Source of the DNA: CAZGMJ01 sp964526785
GTDB lineage: Bacteria > Planctomycetota > Phycisphaerae > Sedimentisphaerales > Anaerobacaceae
NCBI GenBank assembly: GCA_964526785.1
Contig: CAZGMJ010000025.1
Span: 5,628 to 69,627 of the forward strand
Reading direction: 5' to 3'
Length of the DNA stretch: 64,000 bases
Position 1 is the stretch's first letter; each line of letters begins with the position of its first letter. Below, piece after piece: positions 43,529-52,746 of the stretch. The position numbers and the translations under genes were made by a program. The notes under the pieces were generated by a model that was given only the letters and a program-made list of their open reading frames with translations, was not told where the DNA came from and ran no database searches.

Positions 43529-44518
43529 ATGGCTGCAGACGTCAAGCAAATCGGCAATCTGGTGCAGGAAAAGAGCGAGTTCGTTCGGCGGCTGTTCGGC
43601 GAAATGGACAAAGTCATCGTGGGCCAGCGTTATATGCTCGAACGCATGCTGATCGGCCTTCTGGCCAACGGCCACATTCTGCTCGAAGGCGTGCCCGGCC
43701 TGGCAAAAACGATGGCGGTCACGATTCTCTCCCGCGCCATCGACGCGGACTTCCGCCGGATTCAGTTTACACCCGATCTGCTGCCGGCCGACCTGATCGG
43801 CACGCAGATTTACCGCCAGTCCGACGGACAATTCTACACGCGCCAGGGCCCGATCTTTGCCAACATCATCCTCGCCGACGAGATCAATCGCGCCCCGGCC
43901 AAAGTCCAGAGCGCACTGCTCGAAGCCATGCAGGAGCGGCAGGTCTCCATCGGCGACGAGACCTTTGCGATACCGAGCCCCTTCATGGTGCTGGCGACGC
44001 AGAATCCGATCGAGCAGGAAGGAACGTATCCGCTGCCCGAGGCCCAACTGGACCGCTTCATGCTCAAACTCCGCATCGAATATCCGACCAAACAGCACGA
44101 GCGCGAGATTCTCGAACGTATGGCCTTTACCGCCAGACAGTTCGATATCCGCCCCGTGATTCATCCGAAGGATATCGCCGAGGTCCGCAACGTGGTGGAC
44201 GAAATTTACATCGACGAGAAGATCAAGGACTACATCGTCGATATCGTCTGCGCCACGCGCGATCCCGAGAAGTACGGTCTCCGGCTGAAGAACTTCATCA
44301 ATTACGGCGCCTCGCCCCGCGCGACGATCTATCTGGCCGTGGCGGCCAAGGCACACGCCTTCATTCAGCAACGCGGCTACGTCACGCCCCAGGACGTCAA
44401 GAGCATCGGGATCGACGTGCTGCGACATCGCGTGATCGTCAGCTACGAGGCCGAAGCCGAAGAGAAGACCAGCGACGATATCATCAAGACCATCTTCGAC
44501 AATATCGAAGTACCGTAA
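43529..44518 (+). CDS. MoxR-type AAA+ ATPase
   Basis: 329 aa from the ATG at 43529, preferred because GGAG at 43516 precedes it. Walker A is GVPGLAKT (residues 54-61) and Walker B is in IILADEINR with Asp117 and Glu118. MoxR proteins act as chaperone-like ATPases that pair with VWA-domain proteins (known of the family). It heads the nine-gene operon in which two VWA proteins follow, the usual setting. The short gaps and overlaps downstream indicate one transcript. Confidence 0.93.
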   Translation: MAADVKQIGNLVQEKSEFVRRLFGEMDKVIVGQRYMLERMLIGLLANGHILLEGVPGLAKTMAVTILSRAIDADFRRIQFTPDLLPADLIGTQIYRQSDGQFYTRQGPIFANIILADEINRAPAKVQSALLEAMQERQVSIGDETFAIPSPFMVLATQNPIEQEGTYPLPEAQLDRFMLKLRIEYPTKQHEREILERMAFTARQFDIRPVIHPKDIAEVRNVVDEIYIDEKIKDYIVDIVCATRDPEKYGLRLKNFINYGASPRATIYLAVAAKAHAFIQQRGYVTPQDVKSIGIDVLRHRVIVSYEAEAEEKTSDDIIKTIFDNIEVP

Positions 44519-44578
44519 AGTCGCGTTCTGCATGTTGCACGGGCGATCCGCCGTGAAACTCGGTGCATTGGGCTTTCC

Positions 44579-45454
44579 ATGATTCCCGAAGAGCTGATAA
44601 AGAAAATCCGACAGATTCAGATTTACACGTCGCGGGCGGTCGACGCCAGCTTCGCGGGCCAGTACGAGAGCGTCTTCAAGGGACGCGGGATGCAGTTCGA
44701 CGAGGTCCGCGAATACACGCCGGGCGACGACATTCGCACGATCGACTGGAACGTCACCGCCCGGACGGGCAAGGCCCACATCAAGCGGTTCGTCGAAGAA
44801 CGCGAGATGACGGTGATCTTCCTGGTCGATCTCAGCGCCTCCGGCGAGTTCGGAACGGTCGACAAGCTCAAGAACGAACTGGCCGCGGAGTTCACCGCGG
44901 TGCTCGCCTTCGCCGCCGCCAGGAACAACGACAAGGTCGGCCTGCTGATCTTCACCGACCGCATCGAACTGTACATCCCGCCGAAAAAGGGCAGCCGCCA
45001 CATCCTGCGCCTGATCCGCGAACTGCTGTACTTCCGCATGCCGAAACGCCGGACGAACATCCCGCTGGCGCTGGACTACATAGCCAGGGTCACCCGCAAG
45101 AAAGCCACGATGTTTCTCGTCTCGGACTTTCTCGAGACGGATTTCAAGAAGCCCCTGAGCCTGCTGAATAAACGCCACGACGTCATTGCGGTGCCCGTTC
45201 GCGACCGCGTCGAAATAGCGATGCCGTCCGTGGGATTGATAGAACTGCAGGACGCCGAGACGGGCGAGACCATGCTCGTGGATACGTCGAGCGGCCGGTT
45301 CCGCAACCAGTACGGCTGCAACAGCCGCGAGCGATTCGAAGAGCTCCGCGAGATGCTGCGTTCGATCAACGTCGACGCAATCCCTGTCACAACGGACCGG
45401 CCGTACCTGCAGGACGTTGTGCAGTTCTTTCACAGACGGCATCGACGCATGTAA
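44579..45454 (+). CDS. DUF58 domain protein of the bat operon
   Basis: 291 aa with the DUF58 signature GRGMQFDEVREYTPGDD followed by RTIDWNVTARTGKAHIKRF, and a VWA-like fold downstream (MTVIFLVDLSASGEFG). DUF58 proteins nearly always follow moxR, as here (60-base gap). No transmembrane helix is seen, so it may bind MoxR in the cytosol. The exact role is not known in the family. Confidence 0.92.
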   Translation: MIPEELIKKIRQIQIYTSRAVDASFAGQYESVFKGRGMQFDEVREYTPGDDIRTIDWNVTARTGKAHIKRFVEEREMTVIFLVDLSASGEFGTVDKLKNELAAEFTAVLAFAAARNNDKVGLLIFTDRIELYIPPKKGSRHILRLIRELLYFRMPKRRTNIPLALDYIARVTRKKATMFLVSDFLETDFKKPLSLLNKRHDVIAVPVRDRVEIAMPSVGLIELQDAETGETMLVDTSSGRFRNQYGCNSRERFEELREMLRSINVDAIPVTTDRPYLQDVVQFFHRRHRRM

Positions 45455-45478
45455 TGATATCGAAGAGGTGCAACTGCA

Positions 45479-46888
45479 ATGGAAGAGAAGCTCGATTTTT
45501 CGCTGCCTGAAAACAAACCGACCAGTTCGGGATGGGGACGGCTGTTCGCGCTGGTATCGAATCTGCTGCTGGTCGTTCTGGTCCTGCTGTTGATAGCCAA
45601 CCTGCTCGAGGACAACCAAAGCGCCAAACCGCAGGCGGGTCCGACCGCGAGCGGCCTCTCCGCTGAGCAGACGCGAGAGCTCGCCGCCAAACTCGCCCGG
45701 CGTGATTTGTACGAACAGGCCGCCGAAGTCTGGCAGGACTATCTGTCGGTAACACCGCTCAGCGGCGCCGAGCGCGCAAGGGCGCTGTTCCAGGTGGGAA
45801 CGCTGCTGGAGCGAGCGGGCCAATACGACGCCGCCATCGAGCATTACTACCGCAGCGAAATGTCCGCCGACGTCGATGAATTGCGGCCCGAAATCAACGC
45901 CCACATCAAGAACTGTTTCGAGAAGCTGGGACGGTTTTCGGCCCTGCGATACGAATTGATGGAGCGCACCAGCCCGGGCGATGCAACGGACCCGGCCGGC
46001 AGAATTGCCGCCGAAATCGGCGCCGAGAAGATCACGCTGGCCGAGCTGGAGACCGAGATCGAAGCGGCTGTCGAGAGCCAGTTGGCCCAGATGTCCGCAT
46101 TTCTGACGGCCGAGCAGTTGAACGAGCAGAAAAAGCAGATGCTCGAACAGTACGGCGGCCCCGAGGCGAAGCTCCAGTTCGCAAGGCAGTGGGCCGCACA
46201 GGAAATCCTGTATCGCGAAGCCCTGGCGCAGGATCTTCCCAGCGATCCGCAGACAAAAAAGCTGCTCGACGACCTGACGCGCCAGGCCCTGAGCCAACAG
46301 TTGATGAACCGGCAGATAGCCTCGAAGATCAACATTACCGAGGGCGATCTGCGAACGTATTACCAGGCGAACAGGGACAAATACGTCGAGCCGCCAAAGG
46401 CGCAGATACGCCACATACTGGTCAGCGAACAGAACCGGGCGAAAGAACTTATAGAGCAACTCAAAGACGGCGCCGATTTCGCGCAACTGGCCCGGGAACA
46501 CTCGCAGGATGAGGCGACGAAAGACGCAGGCGGCGCCATCGAGACCCCCGTCACGCCGGGAACATACGTTGCCGGCGTCGGCGACGCCAACGCACTGAAC
46601 GAAGCAATCTTCGAAACCGAACCACCCGCCGTGCTCGATGCGCCATTCGAGACCGACAAGGGCTGGGAGATCGTCAAAGTCGAGCAGGTGCAACCGGAAC
46701 GGCGGCAGAGCTTCGATGAAGTCAGCAGGCAGGTGATGATGAGCCTGATGGAACAGAAGCGCCGGGAAGTTCAGCAGGACTTCATCGATCGGATGATGGA
46801 CAAGTACAACGTGATCGTGCATGCCTCGGCTTTCGCCCCGGCCCGACAAAGCATGCCGAAAAAGGAAGAACCGAAACAGGACCAGTAG
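45479..46888 (+). CDS. Membrane-anchored parvulin-type peptidyl-prolyl isomerase with TPR
   Basis: 469 aa. One transmembrane helix at about residues 22-44 (VLVLLLIANLLE) anchors a large outside part. About 60-150 contain TPR-like helices (AELARRDLYEQAAEVWQDYL). About 155-290 are SurA/PrsA-like helices. The parvulin domain lies at about 295-400 (KAQIRHILVSEQNRAKELIE, FAQLAREHSQDEATKDAGG). It presumably helps fold exported proteins. A foldase inside a bat operon is uncommon. GAGGTG lies before the ATG and the gene is 24 bases after the DUF58 gene. Confidence 0.85.
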   Translation: MEEKLDFSLPENKPTSSGWGRLFALVSNLLLVVLVLLLIANLLEDNQSAKPQAGPTASGLSAEQTRELAAKLARRDLYEQAAEVWQDYLSVTPLSGAERARALFQVGTLLERAGQYDAAIEHYYRSEMSADVDELRPEINAHIKNCFEKLGRFSALRYELMERTSPGDATDPAGRIAAEIGAEKITLAELETEIEAAVESQLAQMSAFLTAEQLNEQKKQMLEQYGGPEAKLQFARQWAAQEILYREALAQDLPSDPQTKKLLDDLTRQALSQQLMNRQIASKINITEGDLRTYYQANRDKYVEPPKAQIRHILVSEQNRAKELIEQLKDGADFAQLAREHSQDEATKDAGGAIETPVTPGTYVAGVGDANALNEAIFETEPPAVLDAPFETDKGWEIVKVEQVQPERRQSFDEVSRQVMMSLMEQKRREVQQDFIDRMMDKYNVIVHASAFAPARQSMPKKEEPKQDQ

Positions 46889-46900
46889 CCGACTGAGCGG

Positions 46901-47950
46901 ATGATGAAGCGAAGCAGGATCGCACAGTGTATTCTGATTTCTCTGGCGTGTGTGACGCTCGCCGGCTGCGGCCAGGATACGCCCGATGCGCCCGAGCAGA
47001 TGGACTTCGCAATCGATCAGCCGCTCGAAAGGGGCCCGCTCGGTGCGCACGTGCGCGTCGAGAAATCCGAGATGACCATCGCCGATACCGTCTGGCTCGA
47101 ACTGCAGGCCCGGACCGAGCCGCAGTACGAGGTGACGATGCCGAACGTCGGCGAGATCCTGCAGAACTTCGGAATCGTTGACTGGCGCAATCTCGGCCGC
47201 AGGCTCGATCCGAATGACAACGTGCTCACGACCTACCGCTACCGGCTCGAACCGTTTCTCTCGGGCAAGTATGAGCTTCCCTCGTTCACGTTCCATTTCC
47301 AGGATGTCAACGACCCGAACCAGACATACGAACTGAACAGCGATCCGATCGAAATCGAAGTCGCATCCCTCCTGGGAGAAGATCGCGAGAACCTGGAAAT
47401 CGCCGAGATCGAAGGCGTAGTTGCAATGCCCGAACAACGGTCCCTCCGGTGGGTGTGGCTTATACCGGCTGCAGGCGTGATTGCGGCTGTTGCGCTGTGG
47501 TTCGTCTTTCGCAGAAGACGCAAAGCCGAACAAACACGCATCTTCAGGCCCGCCCACGAGATTGCCTACGCCAGACTCCGCGCGCTGGTCAAAGACGATC
47601 TGCTCGAACGGGGCCGAATCAAGGAATTCTACGAGCGGATCAGCAGCATACTCAGGCACTATATCGAGGATCGCTTCGAACTCCGCGCGCCCGAGCGAAC
47701 GACCGAGGAGTTCCTCATCGAATTGAAATACACCGATGCATTGTCGGACAGCCGGAAAAAGGACGTCGAGAACTTTCTGACGCTCTGCGATCTGGTGAAG
47801 TTCGCCCGACACGCCCCGACGGCCGAGCAGATTCAGCAAACGTTCGACGTCGTCAAAGGCTTCATCGAAAAGACGCGTTCGGACCAGCGGATGATTGACG
47901 TGACGGACAAGATCGAACAGGACAAAACAGTTACCGCGGAGGCCGAATAG
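46901..47950 (+). CDS. Lipoprotein with BatD/DUF4381-like C-terminus
   Basis: 349 aa. Lipobox LAGC at Cys23. About 30-160 form a beta-sandwich like BatD N-terminal domains (LELQARTEPQYEVTMPNVG). One transmembrane helix lies at about 187-207 (WVWLIPAAGVIAAVALWFVF). The cytosolic tail (FYERISSILRHYIEDRFEL, APERTTEEFL) matches the DUF4381-like helical segment found in bat operons. It ends directly against the next ATG. It may be a half-size relative of the full BatD encoded later in this operon. Confidence 0.72.
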   Translation: MMKRSRIAQCILISLACVTLAGCGQDTPDAPEQMDFAIDQPLERGPLGAHVRVEKSEMTIADTVWLELQARTEPQYEVTMPNVGEILQNFGIVDWRNLGRRLDPNDNVLTTYRYRLEPFLSGKYELPSFTFHFQDVNDPNQTYELNSDPIEIEVASLLGEDRENLEIAEIEGVVAMPEQRSLRWVWLIPAAGVIAAVALWFVFRRRRKAEQTRIFRPAHEIAYARLRALVKDDLLERGRIKEFYERISSILRHYIEDRFELRAPERTTEEFLIELKYTDALSDSRKKDVENFLTLCDLVKFARHAPTAEQIQQTFDVVKGFIEKTRSDQRMIDVTDKIEQDKTVTAEAE

Positions 47951-49042
47951 ATGCAGTTGTATTCGCCCTGGGCATTGCTGTTGCTTTTGCTGCTGCCGGT
48001 ACTGGCGTACGTCATGCTGCGCAGGCGCCGTGGCGCCGCCGTGAAGTTCCCCAGCCTGGCGGAGGTCCGCAGTTGCCCGGTATCGTGGCGACAAAAATTC
48101 CGGCCGGCCCTGCTCGTATTGAGACTGCTGTGTCTGGCGTTCCTGATCGTCGCTCTGGCCCGGCCGCGCAAAGGAACCGTGCTCTCCCAGATGTCGACCG
48201 AAGGCGTGGCCATCGAGGCCGTCGTGGATCGTTCGAGCAGCATGAAAACGGAGATGGACTACTACGGCCAAACCATGACGCGTCTGGACGCGGTCAAGCG
48301 TGTGCTGGCCGACTTCATCGAAGGAGGCGAGAAAGGCCTGCCGGGCCGCACGAGCGATCTGATCGGATTGATCACCTTCGCGCGATACGCCGATACAACG
48401 TGCCCGCTCGTTCTGGGGCACAACGTGTTGCTCGAATTCCTCAGACAAACCAAACTGGTCACTATGCGGCAAGAGGATGGAACCGCCATCGGCGACGCGA
48501 TCGCGCTGGCGGCGGCAAGGCTCAAGAAGGCCGAGGAAGAAATTCTGCGCAGAAATGCCGCCATGCAGGCCGATTCGGCCGGCACCGAAGACGCCGAGCA
48601 GCCCGAATTCGAGATCAAGAGCAAGGCAATCATCCTGCTGACCGACGGCCGCAACAACATGGGTGATTACGACCCGCTCGAGGCCGCCAAACTCGCCGAA
48701 GAGTGGGACATCAAGATCTACACTATCGGCATCGGTTCCGGCCAGGCATACCGACAGGTCGAGACGATGATGGGCACGTTCAAGATGCCCGTCCCCCAGG
48801 ACCTCGACGAAGGCCTCCTGCGAACGATCGCCGAGCGAACGGGCGGCTTCTACAGCCGGGCCGATGACGCCGAAGCGCTGCGGGATATCGTCCGGCGTAT
48901 CAACGAGATGGAGAAGACCGAGGTCAAATCCGTGGAGTATACGCAATACGCAGAGCATTTCGACCGTTGGACGCTGCCCGCACTGGTGCTGTTGGCGCTC
49001 GATATGCTGGCGAGTTGTACGATCTTCCGCAAAATACCGTAA
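47951..49042 (+). CDS. batA: BatA-like VWA membrane protein
   Basis: 363 aa. Transmembrane helices at about residues 6-22, 54-70 and near the C-terminus. The VWA domain has the MIDAS motif DRSSS (Asp93, Ser95, Ser97) and a further metal residue near ILLTDGRNN. The arrangement of short N-terminal helices, VWA and terminal helix fits BatA. It begins immediately after the preceding stop, indicating coupling. BatA and BatB usually form hetero-oligomers in the membrane (known). Confidence 0.88.
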   Translation: MQLYSPWALLLLLLLPVLAYVMLRRRRGAAVKFPSLAEVRSCPVSWRQKFRPALLVLRLLCLAFLIVALARPRKGTVLSQMSTEGVAIEAVVDRSSSMKTEMDYYGQTMTRLDAVKRVLADFIEGGEKGLPGRTSDLIGLITFARYADTTCPLVLGHNVLLEFLRQTKLVTMRQEDGTAIGDAIALAAARLKKAEEEILRRNAAMQADSAGTEDAEQPEFEIKSKAIILLTDGRNNMGDYDPLEAAKLAEEWDIKIYTIGIGSGQAYRQVETMMGTFKMPVPQDLDEGLLRTIAERTGGFYSRADDAEALRDIVRRINEMEKTEVKSVEYTQYAEHFDRWTLPALVLLALDMLASCTIFRKIP

Positions 49043-49063
49043 CGAACAGGATACGACGAAGAC

Positions 49064-50077
49064 ATGGGTAATTACAGTGCATTGTGGCTGTTGTTTGTGG
49101 TGCCGGCGGTGCTGATCCCGGCCTACATCTGGTGCTTCTGGCGCAAAACCCGCGCGCTGCACGTGCTGGCCAGCCACGAAATGCTCGGCAAGATCAATAC
49201 CTCCGTCAGCCTCAAACGCCAGATCTTCAAGGCCGTGCTCCTCATGCTGGCGTTTGTCAGCATCGTGATCGCCCTGACCGAACCGCGATGGAACCCCACG
49301 CCCCAGCGAATCAAACGCAAAGGGCGGGATATCGTCGTCCTGCTGGATACGTCCCGGTCGATGCTCGCCGAGGACATCAAGCCGAACCGCCTGCAGCGCT
49401 CCAGGCTCGCGATCCGCGATCTGCTCGAGAGCCTCGAAGGCGACCGTATCGCCCTGGTAACCTTTGCAGGCAATGCGACCATCAAATGCCCCCTGACCCA
49501 GGACTATGCCTTCGTCCGTATGGCCCTGGAGGAGGTGTCCACCGAGAGCACCAGCCGGGGCGGAACCAACATCGGCGACGCAATCCGCAAGGCGACGACC
49601 GAGGTATTCGACCAGCAGAGCCGGCAGTACAAGGACATCATCCTTATCACCGACGGCGAGGAACATGAGGGCCAGGGCAGTTTCCCGGTCCAGGCGGCCG
49701 AGAAAGCGGCACAGGAAGGCATACGGATGATCGCGATCGGACTCGGCAGCGAAGAGCCCGGCGCCCGAATACCCGTTACCGGGCCGAACGGACAGAAGAC
49801 GTTCCTCAAGTACAACGGCGAAGAGGTCTGGTCCAAACTGGGCAGCGACACGCTGCGCGAGATCGTCTTTCCCACCGGCGGCATTCTGCTGACCGTCGGC
49901 CCCGACGAGACGTTCAATCTCGACGAAATCTACGAAACCTACATCGCCGGCGAGGAAGAGCGCGAGCTTGAATCGGTTACCATGATGACGTACGATGAAC
50001 GTTTCCAGATATTCATCGCGTTGGGAATTCTGTTGATTGTGAGCGAGGCGTTGATCAGTGAACGCAAAAAGACATAA
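49064..50077 (+). CDS. batB: BatB-like VWA membrane protein
   Basis: 337 aa. Helices at about residues 8-26 and 55-71 and a last helix near 315-332 frame a VWA domain with MIDAS residues Asp95, Ser97 and Ser99 (DTSRS) and GGTNIGDAI and LITDGEEHEGQG blocks. It follows BatA by 21 bases. Its last 20 bases overlap the start of the TPR gene. Confidence 0.9.
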   Translation: MGNYSALWLLFVVPAVLIPAYIWCFWRKTRALHVLASHEMLGKINTSVSLKRQIFKAVLLMLAFVSIVIALTEPRWNPTPQRIKRKGRDIVVLLDTSRSMLAEDIKPNRLQRSRLAIRDLLESLEGDRIALVTFAGNATIKCPLTQDYAFVRMALEEVSTESTSRGGTNIGDAIRKATTEVFDQQSRQYKDIILITDGEEHEGQGSFPVQAAEKAAQEGIRMIAIGLGSEEPGARIPVTGPNGQKTFLKYNGEEVWSKLGSDTLREIVFPTGGILLTVGPDETFNLDEIYETYIAGEEERELESVTMMTYDERFQIFIALGILLIVSEALISERKKT

Positions 50078-50906
50078 TTTGATCTGGTTAGTGTGCATGG
50101 CGCTGTGTTGTCAGGTTGCGGTGGGCGACGCCGTGCGGGACGCCGTACGGCAGGGCAACGCGCTGTATGCAGACGGCGCGTTCGCCGAGGCTATCGAGCA
50201 ATACGACCAGGCGCTGGCGGAGAATCCGAAAGCCTCCGAAGCCAGGTTCAATAAGGCGACGTGTTACTATCGGCTGGACGACCTGGCCAAAGCGGTCGAG
50301 CTGTACAAGCAGGTCGCCGTCGAGAGTCGGGACATGGAGCTGGTGGCCAGAGCGAGGTACAATCTGGGCAACAGCCACTTCCGGATGGGCGCCAGGCAGC
50401 GGGATGCCGACCTGCAGAAGGCGGTGGACGAGTTGAAGACGGCTATCAGTCATTGGCGAACGGTTCTGGATATCGAGCCCGAGAACGAAAAGGCCGCAAA
50501 GAACATCGAAGTCGCCCGGCTGATGATCAAGGACATTCTCGATCAGCTCAACAAGCAGCAGCAGGATCAGGACGACCAGCAAAAGCAACCGGACCAACAG
50601 GATCAGCAACAATCGGAGCAGCAGGAGGATTCGGATTCACAGCAACAGCAGAACCAGGGACAGGATCCGAACGATCCTCAGGACCCGAATCAGGCGCAGG
50701 GCCAACGCGGCGAGCCCAATGAGCCGTCCGACCCGAACGAGTCGCAGGGTCGTCAGGATCAGCAACAGCCGTCCGAACAGGAGCAGCAGCAGGCTGTGGT
50801 GCCCGATGCGACCGCCCAGGAGATTCTCGACAAGGAGCGCAGGCAGAAAGAGCAACGGCGGATGCTCCGGCGGGGTCGAAGCCCGAAAGTGGAGAAGGAC
50901 TGGTAA
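50058..50906 (+). CDS. batC: BatC-like TPR protein with Gln/Asp-rich tail
   Basis: 282 aa starting with GTG at 50058, overlapping batB by 20 bases. A signal sequence (LIWLVCMALCCQVAVGDA) leads into three TPR repeats (about 25-160: LYADGAFAEAIEQYDQAL, CYYRLDDLAKAVELY, ARYNLGNSHFRMG). Residues about 165-275 are very rich in Gln, Asp, Asn and Pro and probably disordered. This matches the BatC scheme of TPR plus low-complexity tail. No transmembrane helix besides the signal. Confidence 0.82.
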   Translation: MNAKRHNLIWLVCMALCCQVAVGDAVRDAVRQGNALYADGAFAEAIEQYDQALAENPKASEARFNKATCYYRLDDLAKAVELYKQVAVESRDMELVARARYNLGNSHFRMGARQRDADLQKAVDELKTAISHWRTVLDIEPENEKAAKNIEVARLMIKDILDQLNKQQQDQDDQQKQPDQQDQQQSEQQEDSDSQQQQNQGQDPNDPQDPNQAQGQRGEPNEPSDPNESQGRQDQQQPSEQEQQQAVVPDATAQEILDKERRQKEQRRMLRRGRSPKVEKDW

Positions 50907-50907
50907 C

Positions 50908-52746
50908 ATGCAGATCGGTCCGAGGACAAGACGGTTTGTTGTTCTGCTGACGGCGCTGCTGTGCGTGCAGGCGTCGGCGCAGATACGAGTTATCGCACAG
51001 GTCGATACGTCGAACGATATCTATGTGGGCCAGAGCTTTCAGTACATGATTATCCTGGACGGATACGACCAGCCGGCCCAGGTGGATTTGGCGCCGCTGT
51101 CGGCGTACAATCCGCAAAGCGCGGGCAATCGGGATATTTCGCAGACCTCGATTCAGATCGTCAACGGCAGGACCGCCAGGCGGACGATCAAACGGTACGT
51201 AATGGCGTGGGAACTGACGGCCGGAAAGCCCGGCACGATCCAGCTTCCGCCTGTTACCGTCACCGTCGAGGGCAAGCAGTACAAGACCAACGCGGTGCCG
51301 GTCAACATCCTCGAACCCGGCAAGACGGACAAGATCGATCTGGAACTCGTGCTTTCCGAAAAGCGGTGCTACGTGGGCCAGCCGGTGATACTGACGGTGA
51401 ATTTCTACGTCGATGCGCAGGCGGACGTCGGCGATTTTCAGTTCGACATCCCTGCGTTCAACAGCGACGCATTCTATATCGAGGATACGGATGTGAGCGA
51501 TCCGCAGGCCCGCCAGTTTCAGTTGAACACCGGCATGCGGGTCTCGGTCAGTCAAAGTTCGGTCATCCGCAACGGCAAACGCACGGCGCTGGTGCAGTTC
51601 AGCAAGGTGCTCATACCCAAACGGGCCGGGACGATTTCGCTGGGCAGATCGTCGGTCTCGGCGGCGGTCGCGGTCGGCGTCACGCGCTCGCGCGATCCGT
51701 TCGGTGATTTCGGGTTCTTCGGATCTCGCAAGAAGTATCAGCGGTTCATGGTCACGACCGAAGAGTTGACGCTCGATGTCGAGCCGCTGCCGGACGCCGG
51801 CAGGCCCGAGGGGTTTTACGGGCTCGTTGGACGCTACACGATTTCCGCCTCGGCCTCGCCGAAGCAGGTGAACGTGGGCGATCCGATCACGCTGACGATC
51901 CGCATCGGCGGCAGCCGGTTTCTTAAGCCGGTGCAATGGCCCGATCTGGAGCAGATACCCACGATGGCGGAGAACTTCAAGATTCCGACCGAGCGCGCGT
52001 CGCCCGTGATCGAAGACGGGCGGAAGGTCTTCACGCAGACGATTCGCGCCAACAACGATCAGGTGACGGAGATACCGGCCATTCCGCTGCCTTTGTTCGA
52101 TCCGGACAGGGGCGAGTACACGGTCGCGGCGAGCAAGCCGATTCCGCTGGAGGTCGAACCGACGCGAGTTCTGACTGCCGCTGATATTGAGAGCGTTCAA
52201 CATGAGTCTTTGAATAAAGAAGTGGTCGCCATTACCAAAGGGCTGGCGGCCAACTACGAACAGCTTGACGTACTGACGGATCAGGCGTTTTCGCCGGTGG
52301 CGGCGCTGGTACGTCCCGGCTACGCGGCGATCTGGGCGGTGCCGCTGCTTGGGCTGATCGCCAGCGGGCTGGCCCGGCTGGTGATGCACAGCAGCCCGGA
52401 GAAGCAGGCGGCCAGGCGTCGGCGGCAGGCGTGCCGACAGGCAACGCGCGAGTTACAGCGGGCCGAATCGGCGGAGGCCCGACAGCGCAACGAGCTTATG
52501 GCGGCGACGTTGAGACAATACGTCGGCGATCGATTCGACAAGGTGGCGGGCTCGCTGACGGCCGACGATTGCACAGAGGCGATCGAACAGGCCACAGGCG
52601 AGGGCGAACTGGCCCGGCGGTACGGGCGAATCGTCAGCGACTGCGAGGCGTCGCGATACGCAGCGACGACGGCACGGCCGGTCCAGCCGGGCGAGGCGAT
52701 CGAACTGGTGCTACAGGTTGAGAGGAAGGCGGGCAGTCGGCGATGA
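50908..52746 (+). CDS. batD: BatD-type protein
   Basis: 612 aa from the ATG at 50908, which follows GGAGAAGGA and opens a signal peptide (RFVVLLTALLCVQASAQ); the open frame begins 189 bases earlier inside batC. The large outside part has beta-sandwich repeats (YVGQSFQYMIIL and VNVGDPITLTIRIGG). One transmembrane helix lies near residues 470-487 (IWAVPLLGLIASGLARLV), followed by a cytosolic helical tail with LRQYVGDRFDK. The stop overlaps the next ATG by 4 bases. It is the usual membrane partner of BatA/BatB. Confidence 0.88.
   Translation: MQIGPRTRRFVVLLTALLCVQASAQIRVIAQVDTSNDIYVGQSFQYMIILDGYDQPAQVDLAPLSAYNPQSAGNRDISQTSIQIVNGRTARRTIKRYVMAWELTAGKPGTIQLPPVTVTVEGKQYKTNAVPVNILEPGKTDKIDLELVLSEKRCYVGQPVILTVNFYVDAQADVGDFQFDIPAFNSDAFYIEDTDVSDPQARQFQLNTGMRVSVSQSSVIRNGKRTALVQFSKVLIPKRAGTISLGRSSVSAAVAVGVTRSRDPFGDFGFFGSRKKYQRFMVTTEELTLDVEPLPDAGRPEGFYGLVGRYTISASASPKQVNVGDPITLTIRIGGSRFLKPVQWPDLEQIPTMAENFKIPTERASPVIEDGRKVFTQTIRANNDQVTEIPAIPLPLFDPDRGEYTVAASKPIPLEVEPTRVLTAADIESVQHESLNKEVVAITKGLAANYEQLDVLTDQAFSPVAALVRPGYAAIWAVPLLGLIASGLARLVMHSSPEKQAARRRRQACRQATRELQRAESAEARQRNELMAATLRQYVGDRFDKVAGSLTADDCTEAIEQATGEGELARRYGRIVSDCEASRYAATTARPVQPGEAIELVLQVERKAGSRR

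Noticed and set aside
43247..50098. An uninterrupted minus-strand reading frame of nearly 6.9 kb
   Set aside because: It is antisense to moxR, DUF58, parvulin, BatA and BatB, all of which have clear domains. Long antisense frames arise from the codon bias of GC-rich genes.
50719..50907. Upstream part of the batD frame
   Set aside because: It lies inside batC in another frame; a signal peptide and ribosome-binding site fix the start at 50908.
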